Positions 1 to 7,078 of a DNA stretch of 13,846 nt are shown here, piece by piece (positions within the stretch are counted from its first letter, which is position 1; every line of letters begins with the position of its first letter). The position numbers were made by a program, and so were the translations under genes. Below the pieces are notes generated by a model. The model did not search any database. It had not been told where the DNA came from and saw nothing but the letters and a program-made list of their open reading frames with translations. The DNA is from Calditrichia bacterium (lineage in GTDB: Bacteria > Calditrichota > Calditrichia > RBG-13-44-9 > J042), in assembly GCA_030430345.1 (NCBI GenBank), contig JAUIFT010000017.1, forward strand, positions 1 through 13,846. Direction: 5' to 3'.

Positions 1-344
1 TTCACGGTATCCACACCGAGCTTGCGGGCATAGATCGGATCGAGCGCATGCTCCGCATCGACAAAAGCGGCCAGGCCGCCACTGCGCTGCGCTTCGGCAA
101 TAATGTGCAGCGTCAGGGTTGTTTTACCGGAAGATTCCGGACCGTAAATTTCAATAATACGGCCCCGGGGAACTCCCCCGATTCCCAGGGCACTATCCAA
201 TGAAATAGAACCGGTAGAGATAACATCAGCCGTTACCTTCGGCCGGTCTCCCAAACGCATAATTGATCCTTTACCAAATTGACGCTCGATCTGGGACATT
301 GCCAGATCGACTGCTTTTTTCTTATCGCCATTCTGTGCGCTCAT
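1..344 (-). CDS. recA: RecA recombinase, N-terminal part (runs off the window)
   Basis: The first 114 residues of RecA, the ATP-dependent strand-exchange protein of homologous recombination and SOS co-protease. The N-terminal helix region ([19 protein letters not shown], about residues 15-33) is followed by the family segment [20 protein letters not shown] and the Walker A motif GPESSGKTT (residues 68-76). [10 protein letters not shown] (94-103) is also RecA-specific. The ATG at 344-342 is supported by a GAGGT Shine-Dalgarno four bases upstream and by normal RecA length at the N-terminus. The rest of the gene lies beyond position 1. It is preceded in the same direction by thpR; recA beside thpR and/or cinA is a recurring bacterial neighbourhood. 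The 206-bp gap before it carries its own promoter and a dyad, so it is probably regulated separately from thpR. Identification is essentially certain. Confidence 0.98.
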   Translation of the reverse strand, partial: MSAQNGDKKKAVDLAMSQIERQFGKGSIMRLGDRPKVTADVISTGSISLDSALGIGGVPRGRIIEIYGPESSGKTTLTLHIIAEAQRSGGLAAFVDAEHALDPIYARKLGVDTV

Positions 345-403
345 GCTGACCTCAAAGTTAAGTATTGTTATAAATGAATTTTTTCTATCCTGCTTGATAC
401 CCC

Positions 404-425
404 TGTTTTTGCCTGTGCAAAAACA
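404..425. promoter_or_regulatory. Perfect inverted repeat at the recA transcription start (candidate SOS/LexA operator)
   Basis: Two perfect 9-bp arms, TGTTTTTGC (404-412) and GCAAAAACA (417-425), separated by 4 bp. On the minus strand the dyad begins at the -10 hexamer and spans the expected +1 of recA, a typical place for a repressor site. It does not match the Escherichia coli LexA box (CTGT-N8-ACAG) in spacing, nor the Bacillus GAAC-N4-GTTC form. LexA sites differ between phyla, so identity as a LexA operator is inference. It could also form a short RNA stem near the 5' end of the transcript. Confidence 0.5.
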
Positions 426-452
426 ATATAGTGAACAAATATATACTGCCAA
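425..452 (-). promoter_or_regulatory. recA promoter candidate
   Basis: On the minus strand, TTGGCA (452-447, 5 of 6 match to the sigma-70 -35 consensus) is followed after 16 bp by TATATT (430-425, 5 of 6 match to the -10). The predicted start is near 418, giving a 5' leader of about 75 nt before the recA ATG. The region is AT-rich, so chance matches are possible, but the two hexamers and spacing are good. Confidence 0.55.
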
Positions 453-550
453 TATAGAGTAACGAAATAGCATTTACAACTATAAATTTACAAAAATGTA
501 ATTTTTTTAGAATTTTTTTTTCGCTGCCCGGAAAAGCGCAGGAACAGGTG

Positions 551-1126
551 TTATCGGGCAGCAGAAAGCGGGAAGGAAAGAAGGGTGGTGTAAATCGGGC
601 CCTGCGGCGTCAGCGCGCTTTTGATCAAATCAATATGAGTGACGGGGATTTTCAGAGTAGGAAAATGATAGTCGCGGATTGCCGAAGCAGCGTCTGAGGA
701 GCCGTGATTCCGCCGCACCCGGCCGATGGTCAGATGCGGGTTAAAACGACGCGCTTCCCGGGGAAATCCCCGCGTTGCCAGCGCTAAATCAATTTGTTGG
801 TGTAATTGGCGGAGCTGGTCCTGCCCTGCGGAATGGAGCCCCACCCAATATACGCGCGCCCGCTTCAAAGAAGGAAAAGCCCCGGTGCCCTCACTCTGCA
901 AAGTAAAAGCGGGGACGCCCTCCAGCGCTGCCAGTAAACCCGCTTCAACATCACTTTGTTGCTGCGGGCTGATATCTCCCAAAAATTTCAGGGTGAGATG
1001 AATACGGTCCGGCTGCACCCACTTGATGCCGTCACCGCTACGCCGTAACGTATTGCGCATCTTTGTAAATGCATCCAGCAGTGCTTCCGGCATTTCTATA
1101 GCGATAAACGCACGAATAGTTTTCAT
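551..1126 (-). CDS. thpR: RNA 2',3'-cyclic phosphodiesterase (LigT/ThpR family)
   Basis: A 191-aa member of the 2H phosphoesterase superfamily, which hydrolyses RNA 2',3'-cyclic phosphodiester ends to 2'-phosphomonoesters (and in vitro can ligate tRNA halves). Both catalytic H-x-T motifs are visible: HLTLKFLG (His43, Thr45) and HLTIGR (His131, Thr133). The family segment GAFPSLKRARVYWVGL lies between them, and the N-terminus RAFIAIE is typical. Length is normal for the family (about 180-190). The ATG at 1126 follows the upstream DinB-like gene by 6 bp, with only a weak AGAAG-type ribosome site, suggesting translational coupling. It is the last gene of a minus-strand cluster that leads into recA. 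Confidence 0.93.
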   Translation of the reverse strand: MKTIRAFIAIEMPEALLDAFTKMRNTLRRSGDGIKWVQPDRIHLTLKFLGDISPQQQSDVEAGLLAALEGVPAFTLQSEGTGAFPSLKRARVYWVGLHSAGQDQLRQLHQQIDLALATRGFPREARRFNPHLTIGRVRRNHGSSDAASAIRDYHFPTLKIPVTHIDLIKSALTPQGPIYTTLLSFPLSAAR

Positions 1127-1132
1127 GTCTTC

Positions 1133-1615
1133 TTATTTTACCAAACCATCCAATCCGATACAACGGCGGATATATGAGATCTGCCCCATGTGGTGAGATT
1201 CATGAAAAACAATAAAGGAAAGCATTCCCATCACAGTATTATCGCCATGCGGGAATTTTGCCGGCAGCTTCCTGCTCAACTCCTTATCACTCAATTGCGA
1301 TACTTTTTCGATAAGAATTTCACTACCGCTCTCCCAGGCGGCCAGCACTTCTTCCACGGTCGGGTAATCCCGATCGGGATGAAAGCGTGATCCTCGTTTG
1401 AAGGTTTCCTGCCAGGAAAATTCCGCATTAACGCGAAGCATTTTTAAAGCATTATAGCGACTGTTGGTCATATGACCGGCAATCCAGACGATCGGATTGC
1501 TTCGCTCGCCGATTTGCTCGTAGTACTGATCCAGATCCAGATCCGCCACTCCCTTATTAAACAGGTAATTGCCAGCTTTTAGCAAACCAACAATGCCGAC
1601 TAATAATGGATTCAT
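1133..1615 (-). CDS. DinB-like putative metal-dependent protein
   Basis: A 160-aa protein with the four-helix DinB/YfiT-like layout (DinB_2 type). The expected metal triad is present: His48 in WIAGHM in the second helix, and His138 and His142 in FHESHHMGQ near the C-terminus; the latter segment, followed by YIRR, is a hallmark of the fold. Family members include thiol-S-transferases (bacillithiol, mycothiol) and damage-induced proteins of unknown function, so the substrate here cannot be stated. The start is well supported by a strong GGAG-rich ribosome site just upstream of 1615. It lies 12 bp after the lipoprotein gene and 6 bp before thpR, so the three genes are probably co-transcribed. 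Confidence 0.85.
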   Translation of the reverse strand: MNPLLVGIVGLLKAGNYLFNKGVADLDLDQYYEQIGERSNPIVWIAGHMTNSRYNALKMLRVNAEFSWQETFKRGSRFHPDRDYPTVEEVLAAWESGSEILIEKVSQLSDKELSRKLPAKFPHGDNTVMGMLSFIVFHESHHMGQISYIRRCIGLDGLVK

Positions 1616-1627
1616 CTCCTGCTCCTT

Positions 1628-2131
1628 TCAATTATTTTTTCTTGCAAAGAAAAAATCTACCCCAACCTCTTTCCCATCGTTACTCCCTTCGATGCGTGCA
1701 TGCAACGAATCCGGCGTTAATTGCCGGTAAATAATTCGATTCGGAAAATCATGTGCTTTATTTTCAAAAACAAATATCGCATTTGTATCATCAACTAATT
1801 TGAAAGAAACCGGCCCGGGGTTATGATCGACTAAAGGAACGTAATAGATGCCATCCGGGGTCACTTCCAGGGAGATGCGCTCGGTAACAGCACTGTCGCT
1901 GCCGCTAATTTTATAGACCACCGCACTCATTTTATTATCATCCGTTTTTCGCCATTGTTCCAGCATTACTGCCGTTCTGCCCTGGCGTTCCCACTCACCG
2001 ACCAACCATTCAAACTGCGCTACCGGCGACGTATTTTCCGTTTTTGGCGCCGGTGTTTCGTCATTTGCGCATCCGGTGATCGCTACTGTGAAAATTAGCA
2101 CCCAAATAAATTTTAGTAAAGTTCTTCGCAT
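1628..2131 (-). CDS. Lipoprotein of the DUF6265 type
   Basis: A 167-aa predicted lipoprotein. It has a basic N-terminus (MRRTLLK), a hydrophobic stretch to about residue 18 and a lipobox AITG-C with the acylated cysteine at position 21, followed by a polar linker to about residue 38. The rest is a single beta-rich domain: FEWLVGEWER (about 40-49), then EQWRKTDDNKM, and near the C-terminus FENKAHDFPNRIIYR. These three segments are the pattern of the DUF6265 family (a lipocalin-like small barrel of unknown function). The start is preceded by a GGGGTGG-type ribosome site. First gene of the lipoprotein-DinB-thpR cluster. No enzymatic residue can be identified; a ligand-binding role is only a guess from the fold. 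Confidence 0.8.
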   Translation of the reverse strand: MRRTLLKFIWVLIFTVAITGCANDETPAPKTENTSPVAQFEWLVGEWERQGRTAVMLEQWRKTDDNKMSAVVYKISGSDSAVTERISLEVTPDGIYYVPLVDHNPGPVSFKLVDDTNAIFVFENKAHDFPNRIIYRQLTPDSLHARIEGSNDGKEVGVDFFFARKNN

Positions 2132-2241
2132 GATGCCACCCCTTTATATTTCCCGGAAACCGGGCAAAGGATTAAAAACTGAAAAGTAAGTGAGGAGCAA
2201 AAATATTTAGATAATACACCGATGACCTTTGTTTATCTATA

Positions 2242-2280
2242 GCCTTTGCCTATTTGTAGATTTGCAAATGGGCAAAAGGT
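2242..2280. repeat. Long imperfect hairpin upstream of the lipoprotein operon
   Basis: GCCTTTGCCTATTTG (2242-2256) pairs with CAAATGGGCAAAAGG (2265-2279). There are 12 continuous pairs including one G-T, then one bulged A (2277), then two or three more pairs, with an 8-nt loop. The loop edge holds the perfect 10-bp palindrome ATTTGCAAAT (2260-2269). Neither strand has a T-run after the stem, so it is not a classic intrinsic terminator. It lies about 110 bp upstream of the lipoprotein start and may be an operator or a structured leader. Confidence 0.5.
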
Positions 2281-2380
2281 GCCAGAGTTCATCGTGCGGA
2301 TCTTTTTAGTGCGCCCCCTTTATCAAATATTTTTTGTCCCACTACCTATACTGACTCATCCCTGCATAGTTTTATATAAC

Positions 2381-2418
2381 AAAAGCACGGAAAAAGACCT
2401 AATATTTTCCGTGCTTTT
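2381..2418 (-). terminator. Intrinsic terminator of the VOC gene (possibly bidirectional)
   Basis: A perfect 14-bp inverted repeat, AAAAGCACGGAAAA (2381-2394) and TTTTCCGTGCTTTT (2405-2418), with a 10-nt loop. It starts 23 bp after the stop of the VOC gene on the minus strand. The A-tract/T-tract ends of the stem supply the U-run in either direction. Confidence 0.85.
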
Positions 2419-2441
2419 CATAAATTTTATTTCGCAAGTGG

Positions 2442-2816
2442 TTATCCCATGGAATGTAATGCGACTCTGTTTCCCTCGGAATCGACAAATATGGCAAAGT
2501 AACCGATCTCATCAGTAATTTTGGTTTTTGGTACCACAGTTTTACCGCCGGCGCCATCCACACGGCTCAAGATGTTTCCTAAATCATCGCCGCCATTTAA
2601 ATAGACTATGGTGCCGCTATCGGACGGCTGATACCATTCGCCCGCACAAACCGCGCCGCTGACTTCCCCTTTCATACCATCTCCGGGAAAAAAGCCCATC
2701 ATTGTACCATTCATTTCATTGGTGGGCATTTCAATCTGAAAAATATCGCTGTAAAATTTTACTGCCCGCTCAAAATTTGCCGCGGGAATTTCGAACCAAT
2801 TAACTGCATTTGCCAT
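2442..2816 (-). CDS. VOC-superfamily (glyoxalase/bleomycin-resistance fold) protein
   Basis: A 124-aa protein with the paired beta-alpha-beta-beta-beta arrangement of the vicinal oxygen chelate superfamily. The first module starts with VNWFEIPAANFERAVKFYSDIF (about 5-26), the classic strand-helix opening. The second ends with YFAIFVDSEGNRVALHS (about 106-122), the usual closing strand pair. Single-domain VOC proteins of this length are common and usually dimeric. The residue at the normal first metal position (after strand 1) is not an obvious His, so glyoxalase I activity cannot be claimed; many such proteins bind small ligands instead. The ATG at 2816 has an AAGGA ribosome site about 8 bp upstream. 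It is a single-gene unit with its own promoter candidate and terminator. Confidence 0.88.
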   Translation of the reverse strand: MANAVNWFEIPAANFERAVKFYSDIFQIEMPTNEMNGTMMGFFPGDGMKGEVSGAVCAGEWYQPSDSGTIVYLNGGDDLGNILSRVDGAGGKTVVPKTKITDEIGYFAIFVDSEGNRVALHSMG

Positions 2817-2855
2817 AGTAATTTCCTTTCATTTTAGGTGAACAAATATCCACTA

Positions 2856-2884
2856 AACATATATCACTCAATGCGCTATTTCAA
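2856..2884 (-). promoter_or_regulatory. Promoter candidate for the VOC gene
   Basis: On the minus strand TTGAAA (2884-2879, 5 of 6) is followed after 17 bp by TATGTT (2861-2856, 4 of 6), placing the start of transcription about 30 bp before the ATG. The match is moderate, in an AT-rich gap. Confidence 0.4.
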
Positions 2885-2920
2885 GCTATTTTTTATTTTT
2901 TGAAATGTTATAAGGAGAGA

Positions 2921-2955
2921 CGGCAGCATTTCTAGTTAGTTGCAAAATACTGCCG
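2921..2955 (-). terminator. Hairpin after the large outer-membrane gene, probable terminator
   Basis: CGGCAGCATTT (2921-2931) pairs with AAATACTGCCG (2945-2955) at 10 of 11 positions, with a 13-nt loop. It lies 20 bp past the stop at 2975 on the minus strand. The sequence after the stem (TCTCTCCTTATAAC) is pyrimidine-rich but lacks a clean U-tract, so efficiency is uncertain. Confidence 0.55.
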
Positions 2956-2974
2956 CAGGGATGAAAAAGATCAC

Positions 2975-5900
2975 TTACAAATTTGCGCCCAATGAGAGGT
3001 ACCAAACTGGCTTACTGGTGCTGCTCAGGTTATAGCGCCAGGCAACATCCGCCCGTAACAAAAAATAAAGAATATTGATTCTCGCCCCAAAACCGTATCC
3101 GCTAATAATATCCCGGAGTTCCCGCTCACCATTCGCATTACGCCGGGTGCCCCGCCAGTTCGAATTTTTGTACCAACTTTCTCCGGCGTCAAACGCTGTG
3201 CCGACATCATAAAAGAACACGCCGCGAACATTGAACACCCGCAATGGCGGGAATCCCAGCCCGAGAAAGCGAATGAGGGGAAAACGAAATTCCAGGTTCG
3301 ATAGCAAATAACGGCTGCCTTCAGTTTCGTAAAAAGCAGCGCCACGAAGCGGGGTGGCATATTCGGAAAAATAGACATCGCGAATAGTATCGGTACGGCG
3401 GCTGCCGCGGAAGTCGGGATTGACCCAATTATCGATACCGCCAACGAAGAACCGTTGTGGAGCCTCGCCAAAGCTGGCGGCCCCACTTACCCGAAAAGCA
3501 AAATTGTAATCGCTGTTTACCATGTAATACCGCCGGTAATCCAGCGACAATGTCCGGAAGTCATATCCTTCTCCGGAAAAACTGTTCGCCGCTTTAAAAC
3601 TAATGATGTAGCGGCGGCCGTCAATCGGGCCGATGCGATTTTTCTGGATGGAATCATGCACGTAAGATAATGTCGGCAGCAATGTGGAAAGGCGCTGATC
3701 ATTTCTTGAGAGCGTCAGATGCTTCAGGGTAATATCGTTCCAATCCAGGTTTAGCTCCAGGCGATTGGATTTATTAAAAGGATATTCCAGGGAAAAACTT
3801 AATCCGTAGGTGCGATAGCGTTGATTTTTAACTTCATTATTGTCGAAAAACAAGGTTCGTTGACGGGCACCAAAACCATAGCTGAAGCGGTTACGGGAGT
3901 TCTGGTAAAAAATGCCCAGTCCGCTGTTTTTTAGCTCATTGACAATATCGACATTCAGCAGGAATTTATGATCACCCAGCAAATCACTATGGGCAAAGGT
4001 GGCATTTACCGCTGCGCCGAGCAGGATGTCGTAACGGGGATTCAGATCGAGCACATCCGGGGTAAATTTCGGCCGATACTTTTTTATTTTGTAACTGCCG
4101 TCTTCTGCGCGATACTGGCCTTGCGCCAATCGGGCGTTTTGCCGTTTCACCCGCTCTACAGCGGAGCGGTTCCCAACCACAAAAACATGCTCACTTAAGT
4201 CTCGAATCCGCCGCACTCGCGGACGATTATTGGGCGACAGTAATTTTTTTACTTCATCCCGTTCCGGATCCCAGTCCCGGGCAAACGGGGGACGTTTTTC
4301 CTGGAAACGCACATCCGCATAAACCGTTTTCCGCAGCGGCACCGGTGCGCGATCCAGTGGCTTGTGGAGCATATAAATATCATATCCGCCCTGGTAATAG
4401 GTTGTAAAGACCATGCGCTTGGCGCGGCGGTCCCAGTTGATCTGGTAGATACCGGAGATAACATCGGTCACGCTGTAATATTCCCCACTGTCCAGATTCT
4501 GCAACACCAGATTTGAGATGCCATTTTCGTCGGAGACATAAGCCAGGGTATTGCCATCCGGGGAGAAGATCGGGCTCCCTTCTTCCCAGGGGGTATCGGT
4601 AATGCGTTCGACTTTCCGGCTTTCCAGATCGAGAATATAAATGTCCGTCGCCCCGGTCACCAATTCGCTGAGGGGGATATCCGCGGGTGTATGCTCCGGG
4701 GTAAGGTAATAATTACGATTGGATGTGAAGGCAAGCTTCTTTCCATCCGGCGACCAGGAAAGATCATCATCGGAAAAATAATCATCGGTCAGCCCTTCTA
4801 CGCGGCCATCGGCGAGATAGAGCAGATAGATACCACTGCGCCCATCCTTGTTGCCGATAAATGCAATCCGCTCGCCATCCGGAGAACAGGCGGCGGTGTA
4901 AATGCCATCCAGGGCCGGCTCAAATTTTTGGAGATCGCCGGTTTCGATGTTAATCATAAAAATGGCGTCATGCGCCCCGCTTTTCGCGGAGAATACTAGT
5001 TGGCTGCCATCGGGGCTGAAGCTCATTCCCGGACGCAGGAAATGCAGTTCCTCAAAAGAATCGGATTTCGCCCCTTTAATCAACGTCTTGATTATCCGCC
5101 CGCTCAGTGCATCCATCAGGTAAACATTGCGATAACCGTTATGCTCGGCGATAAACGCCACCTTGCTGCCATCCGGAGAAATCGCCGGGCTCACATTAAA
5201 AGCTGTCTTCCGGCGGCTATGATCGGTGAGTTGACGGGCGATCTGTCCCGGTTCGCGGCGGCTGGCGATTTCCGGCCAGTATTCCCGGTGCAGATAGCGA
5301 TGCCATCCCCGGGTAAACTCGCGGATATTTACCCCGAGCGCTGAACGAAGCACTTTGTCAAAAAAGATATTTTTTTTCAGATGATAAATAAGATCGGCAA
5401 TCTCTTCCCGGCCGTAGGTTTCCGCGATATATTTGAATACCGAAGCACCTCCCTGGTAAGCCAGGGAATATTCCAGCGTGGCGAGATTGGGTAAGTAATT
5501 ATTCACCACGGCATCGCGGATGACCATATCTTTACGAGTCGACCAACCCTCGGATTGAAATTCGGCGAGACCTTCACTAAACCAGATCGGCGGCCGGTAG
5601 CTCTCGGCAGTAATCACCGAAGTAAAGAGGCCTTTGTAGAGCATATCGTTCATCACCCCATGGACAAGCTCATGATGCACCGCGTGGCGAAACTGCTCAT
5701 AATCGCCTTCAAACTTCACCACGATGCGATTCTTGAAAAGCTCCGTGATCCCCTTGGTCGCTTCGCTGAAACTATGACTGACCACATTAGTCTGCTGCCA
5801 GTCGTTGTGGGAGTTATAGACGATAAAAACGATGCGGGTTTCGATTTCATATTTGAAATCCCGCTTGATTTGCAGGTAGGCGTCTTCGGCGATATCGGCA

Positions 5901-6076
5901 GTGAATCCGGCCAACTCGTCCCCGCCTTCGTAGAAATAAATATCGAAATGTTCAGTTTGTATAAATTGCCAGTCGAACTGTTTATACTTTACTTTATTTT
6001 TCCCAAAAGCAAAGGCCAGCTGGGTTTGGCAAAGACAAAGAAAAATGATGATAAAAGCTAGATAGCGATTGTGCAT
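2975..6076 (-). CDS. Exported metallopeptidase-like / PD40 propeller / Omp85-like barrel fusion protein
   Basis: A 1033-aa three-part outer-membrane protein. Residues 1-23 form a signal peptide (hydrophobic IIIFLCLC core, predicted cut after AFA). Residues about 35-270 resemble the peptidase MA-like gluzincin domain: HHELVHGVM places the HExxH zinc motif at His135-Glu136-x-x-His139, and WFSEGLAEF gives the third ligand Glu168. Residues about 295-575 hold at least five PD40/WD40-like blades with SPDG motifs near 300, 354, 398, 442 and 505. A linker rich in Arg and Lys (about 585-670) leads to residues 675-1033, alternating beta-strands of the surface antigen D15/BamA-TamA type, with RFFVGGIDNWVNPDFRGSRR near the usual FVGG...RG position. 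I use the ATG at 6076, not the in-frame ATG at 6151, because it starts a proper signal peptide and has a GAGGG ribosome site. Similar fusions are often misannotated as Tol biopolymer transporters. The function is unknown; surface proteolysis or secretion are possibilities. Confidence 0.85.
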   Translation of the reverse strand: MHNRYLAFIIIFLCLCQTQLAFAFGKNKVKYKQFDWQFIQTEHFDIYFYEGGDELAGFTADIAEDAYLQIKRDFKYEIETRIVFIVYNSHNDWQQTNVVSHSFSEATKGITELFKNRIVVKFEGDYEQFRHAVHHELVHGVMNDMLYKGLFTSVITAESYRPPIWFSEGLAEFQSEGWSTRKDMVIRDAVVNNYLPNLATLEYSLAYQGGASVFKYIAETYGREEIADLIYHLKKNIFFDKVLRSALGVNIREFTRGWHRYLHREYWPEIASRREPGQIARQLTDHSRRKTAFNVSPAISPDGSKVAFIAEHNGYRNVYLMDALSGRIIKTLIKGAKSDSFEELHFLRPGMSFSPDGSQLVFSAKSGAHDAIFMINIETGDLQKFEPALDGIYTAACSPDGERIAFIGNKDGRSGIYLLYLADGRVEGLTDDYFSDDDLSWSPDGKKLAFTSNRNYYLTPEHTPADIPLSELVTGATDIYILDLESRKVERITDTPWEEGSPIFSPDGNTLAYVSDENGISNLVLQNLDSGEYYSVTDVISGIYQINWDRRAKRMVFTTYYQGGYDIYMLHKPLDRAPVPLRKTVYADVRFQEKRPPFARDWDPERDEVKKLLSPNNRPRVRRIRDLSEHVFVVGNRSAVERVKRQNARLAQGQYRAEDGSYKIKKYRPKFTPDVLDLNPRYDILLGAAVNATFAHSDLLGDHKFLLNVDIVNELKNSGLGIFYQNSRNRFSYGFGARQRTLFFDNNEVKNQRYRTYGLSFSLEYPFNKSNRLELNLDWNDITLKHLTLSRNDQRLSTLLPTLSYVHDSIQKNRIGPIDGRRYIISFKAANSFSGEGYDFRTLSLDYRRYYMVNSDYNFAFRVSGAASFGEAPQRFFVGGIDNWVNPDFRGSRRTDTIRDVYFSEYATPLRGAAFYETEGSRYLLSNLEFRFPLIRFLGLGFPPLRVFNVRGVFFYDVGTAFDAGESWYKNSNWRGTRRNANGERELRDIISGYGFGARINILYFLLRADVAWRYNLSSTSKPVWYLSLGANL

Positions 6077-6213
6077 GCAACCCTCTGTTGACGGAAGTAT
6101 GGAACGTACACTATAATAAAACAAAAAAGATGGTGGAAATGCTATCCCCAAAACAGGCCATATTTGCGGGGGAAACTCCTGCCGACCGGAAAGACTTTAC
6201 CCCAAATAGGGTA

Positions 6214-7071
6214 TTATAAAGTTTTCGGCGTAATAAATGACCGTAAGTGGCGGCGTTCTTTTTGCCCGATCCAGTAAGCCAGCGGGTCGCTGAAAGGCCG
6301 GTAGCGCACCCCGTAAAATGGAGGAGATTTTTCCTGCCGCCGGTCGCCTCCGGCAATGAATTTACGATAATCCGCCCCATCCAGTTCCCGGAACAATTCT
6401 ACCGCTTTCAACCGGTAGTAACGCGCCCGGTATTGAGACATTCGCTGCAGGGGGTAAATTGCCCCGCTCTGCGTTTTGAAAGCGGCTAATGCTTTCTTCT
6501 TAACTGCGATAACACCGGAAACATCGCTGCAGCGATTCACCAGCGTTTGGGATAGCGGTACACCCAATTCGAAAATACGGACGATCTGCCCGGTTTCAGT
6601 GAGCCGCGCCACAACTATGGCAGTTTTAATATGCTCCGGGTGAAAATCGACACAGGACGGTGCATAAATTATATCGGCAGCAGCAATGTATGGCGCTAAT
6701 TTTTTCTGCACATCTTTTTCATGCCAGTTACCTTCCGGCAGCTGTAAATGCACCAGGTCAACTCCGAGTATCTCGGCGGCAGACTGAATTTCCAACGCTC
6801 GTTTTGCCGCCATTTCATCCGGGGACAAATTTGCTGCGCGGGATTGCCGCCCATCAGTAAGAACGATTGCAGTAACTTCATCGCCCTGTTGGCGGTGCAA
6901 CACCGCCGTACCGCCCACACCAATGGTTTCATCATCGGGATGCGGCGCAATAATGACCACTCGCTGTTTGCCGGGAAAGGAAAGTAACGGTACTCGCGGA
7001 GAGAAACGCCCGCTCAGTGAAAAGCCCCATTTCCAGCACTTTTCCACTGCGCCAAAGATGATGCTGCGCAT
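6214..7071 (-). CDS. PIG-L (LmbE-like) zinc deacetylase
   Basis: A 285-aa PIG-L family enzyme, a zinc-dependent N-deacetylase acting on N-acetylglucosaminyl or related amide substrates. The signature IAPHPDDETIGVGG has His44 and Asp47 as zinc ligands and Asp46 as likely general base; HPEH (144-147) provides the third ligand, His147. The C-terminal region (Tyr/Arg-rich, about 215-285) extends beyond the core domain. The long form starting at 7167 would overlap the upstream GNAT gene by 89 bp. The ATG at 7071, 7 bp after that gene's stop, is more likely, although no strong ribosome site is visible. It follows the GNAT gene in the same operon, which suggests paired removal and transfer of acyl groups on one product. 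The motif differs from BshB-type (AxxAHPDDVE) proteins, so a bacillithiol role is not indicated. Confidence 0.88.
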   Translation of the reverse strand: MRSIIFGAVEKCWKWGFSLSGRFSPRVPLLSFPGKQRVVIIAPHPDDETIGVGGTAVLHRQQGDEVTAIVLTDGRQSRAANLSPDEMAAKRALEIQSAAEILGVDLVHLQLPEGNWHEKDVQKKLAPYIAAADIIYAPSCVDFHPEHIKTAIVVARLTETGQIVRIFELGVPLSQTLVNRCSDVSGVIAVKKKALAAFKTQSGAIYPLQRMSQYRARYYRLKAVELFRELDGADYRKFIAGGDRRQEKSPPFYGVRYRPFSDPLAYWIGQKERRHLRSFITPKTL

Positions 7072-7078
7072 GAAGGGT

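Larger units (their letters stand above)
2132..2441. other. 310-bp intergenic region between the lipoprotein and VOC genes
   Basis: No convincing coding sequence on either strand. It holds a long hairpin (2242-2280), the terminator of the VOC gene (2381-2418), and a short CCCGG-AAA-CCGGG stem (2152-2164) in the predicted leader of the lipoprotein mRNA. The motif GGCAAAGG and close variants recur in both orientations (2163-2170, 2243-2250, 2271-2279). The promoter of the lipoprotein cluster should lie here on the minus strand, but I could not pick hexamers with confidence. The stretch 2281-2380 shows nothing. Confidence 0.6.

Noticed and set aside
523..562. 8-bp inverted repeat (GCTGCCCG / CGGGCAGC) at the thpR stop codon
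   Set aside because: The loop is 24 nt and the minus-strand sequence after it is A-rich rather than U-rich, so it does not work as an intrinsic terminator of thpR.
2246..2518. A 90-codon plus-strand open frame across the hairpin and terminator region
   Set aside because: It runs through two strong inverted repeats and the 3' end of the VOC gene, and its translation is low-complexity hydrophobic with no family features.
5555..6061. A 168-codon plus-strand open frame inside the large outer-membrane gene
   Set aside because: It is antisense to the conserved signal peptide and metallopeptidase-like domain, has no recognisable family and no separate ribosome site of note.
6077..6151. Longer start for the large outer-membrane protein at 6151
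   Set aside because: The extra 25 residues precede a complete signal peptide, and a good ribosome site lies just before the ATG at 6076.
6077..6213. Promoter for the large outer-membrane gene (TATTAT on the minus strand near 6114)
   Set aside because: The -10-like hexamer is good, but no -35-like hexamer occurs at 16-18 bp; in this AT-rich gap it is not distinguishable from chance.
6214..7071. Bacillithiol deacetylase BshB
   Set aside because: The zinc-motif context and the C-terminal extension differ from BshB, and no bshA or bshC gene is adjacent.
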